From Clostridiaceae bacterium UBA5444 (GTDB lineage Bacteria; Bacillota; Clostridia; Clostridiales; Oxobacteraceae), in NCBI GenBank assembly GCA_002426575.1, contig DIRE01000024.1, forward strand, positions 22,605-28,313: a DNA stretch of 5,709 nt, given 5' to 3'. Below the pieces are notes generated by a model. It made no database searches, was not told the DNA's origin, and saw only the letters and a program-made list of their open reading frames with translations. Positions 5,561 through 5,709 of this stretch are shown piece by piece. The translations under genes and the position numbers were made by a program. Each line of letters begins with the position of its first letter. The first letter of the stretch is position 1.

Positions 5561-5709
5561 AGCTACATCTCCTTTATTTTGGGATTATATTTCTATTTAC
5601 CTTGATTATTACCATATTTATATGTACTAAACCTATTTTCAAAAAATAATTCTATGTTTTAAGTAACTGTTGATTTTTAAACCGACTATGTTGATTGACT
5701 TCCGCTGCT
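5561..5709 (-). promoter_or_regulatory. Upstream region of the pilin genes with a weak promoter candidate
   Basis: The 149 bases before the major pilin contain its ribosome site (5569-5575) and a weak promoter match on the minus strand: TTGAAA (5637-5642), a 16-base spacer and TAAATA (5615-5620). I looked for a cyclic-di-GMP riboswitch, which controls pili in some clostridia, and recognised none of its conserved motifs in this stretch. The far right may hold the last codons of another minus-strand gene: one frame is open from the edge to a TAG at 5652-5654 (18 codons) and another to a TGA at 5639-5641 (22 codons). Neither can be identified. Confidence 0.25.

Noticed and set aside
5561..5709. 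Cyclic-di-GMP riboswitch upstream of the pilin gene
   Set aside because: Such switches control pili in some clostridia, but none of their conserved motifs could be recognised in these 149 bases.

Overview
The window is AT-rich and all nine convincing genes lie on the minus strand, read from right to left. Codon choice, strong AGGAGG-type ribosome sites, the lysine-type EF-P and the gene neighbourhood point to a low-GC Gram-positive bacterium of the class Clostridia. It is probably a spore former, because aroQ, an M24 peptidase gene and efp also sit in this order just before spoIIIA in Bacillus subtilis.

Right half (5560 down to 3026): a tightly packed set of five class III signal-peptide proteins. 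They are a GspG/PilA-like major pilin, a GspH/FimT-like, a GspI/PilV-like, a GspJ/PilW-like and a GspK/PilX-like minor pilin. The order G-H-I-J-K matches type II secretion pseudopilin operons, and only the last protein lacks the Glu at mature position 5, as is typical of GspK. The set would supply the shaft subunit and the tip-priming complex of a type IV pilus or pilus-like machine. The ATPase, platform protein and prepilin peptidase are not in the window.

Middle (3025 to 2789): a 237-base non-coding gap with two promoter-like arrangements reading toward aroQ. In one of them an 18-base inverted repeat fills the spacer. I see no convincing terminator after the pilin genes, so read-through is possible.

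Left half (2788 down to 164): aroQ (type II 3-dehydroquinase, with an altered active-site loop), an M24 Xaa-Pro peptidase overlapping it by 4 bases, efp, and a small acidic zinc-ribbon protein of the CD1247-like type. A strong intrinsic terminator at 79-130 closes the unit.

Possible links between the parts: EF-P relieves ribosome stalling at polyproline, and the only Pro-Pro-Pro in the window is in the GspK/PilX-like tip protein. No RNA genes, CRISPR arrays, insertion sequences or phage genes were seen. I found no clear new system. The most unusual points are the His-to-Tyr change in AroQ, the cysteine-bearing C-termini of the tip pilins, the Cys-rich tail of the zinc-ribbon protein, and the spacer-filling dyad upstream of aroQ.
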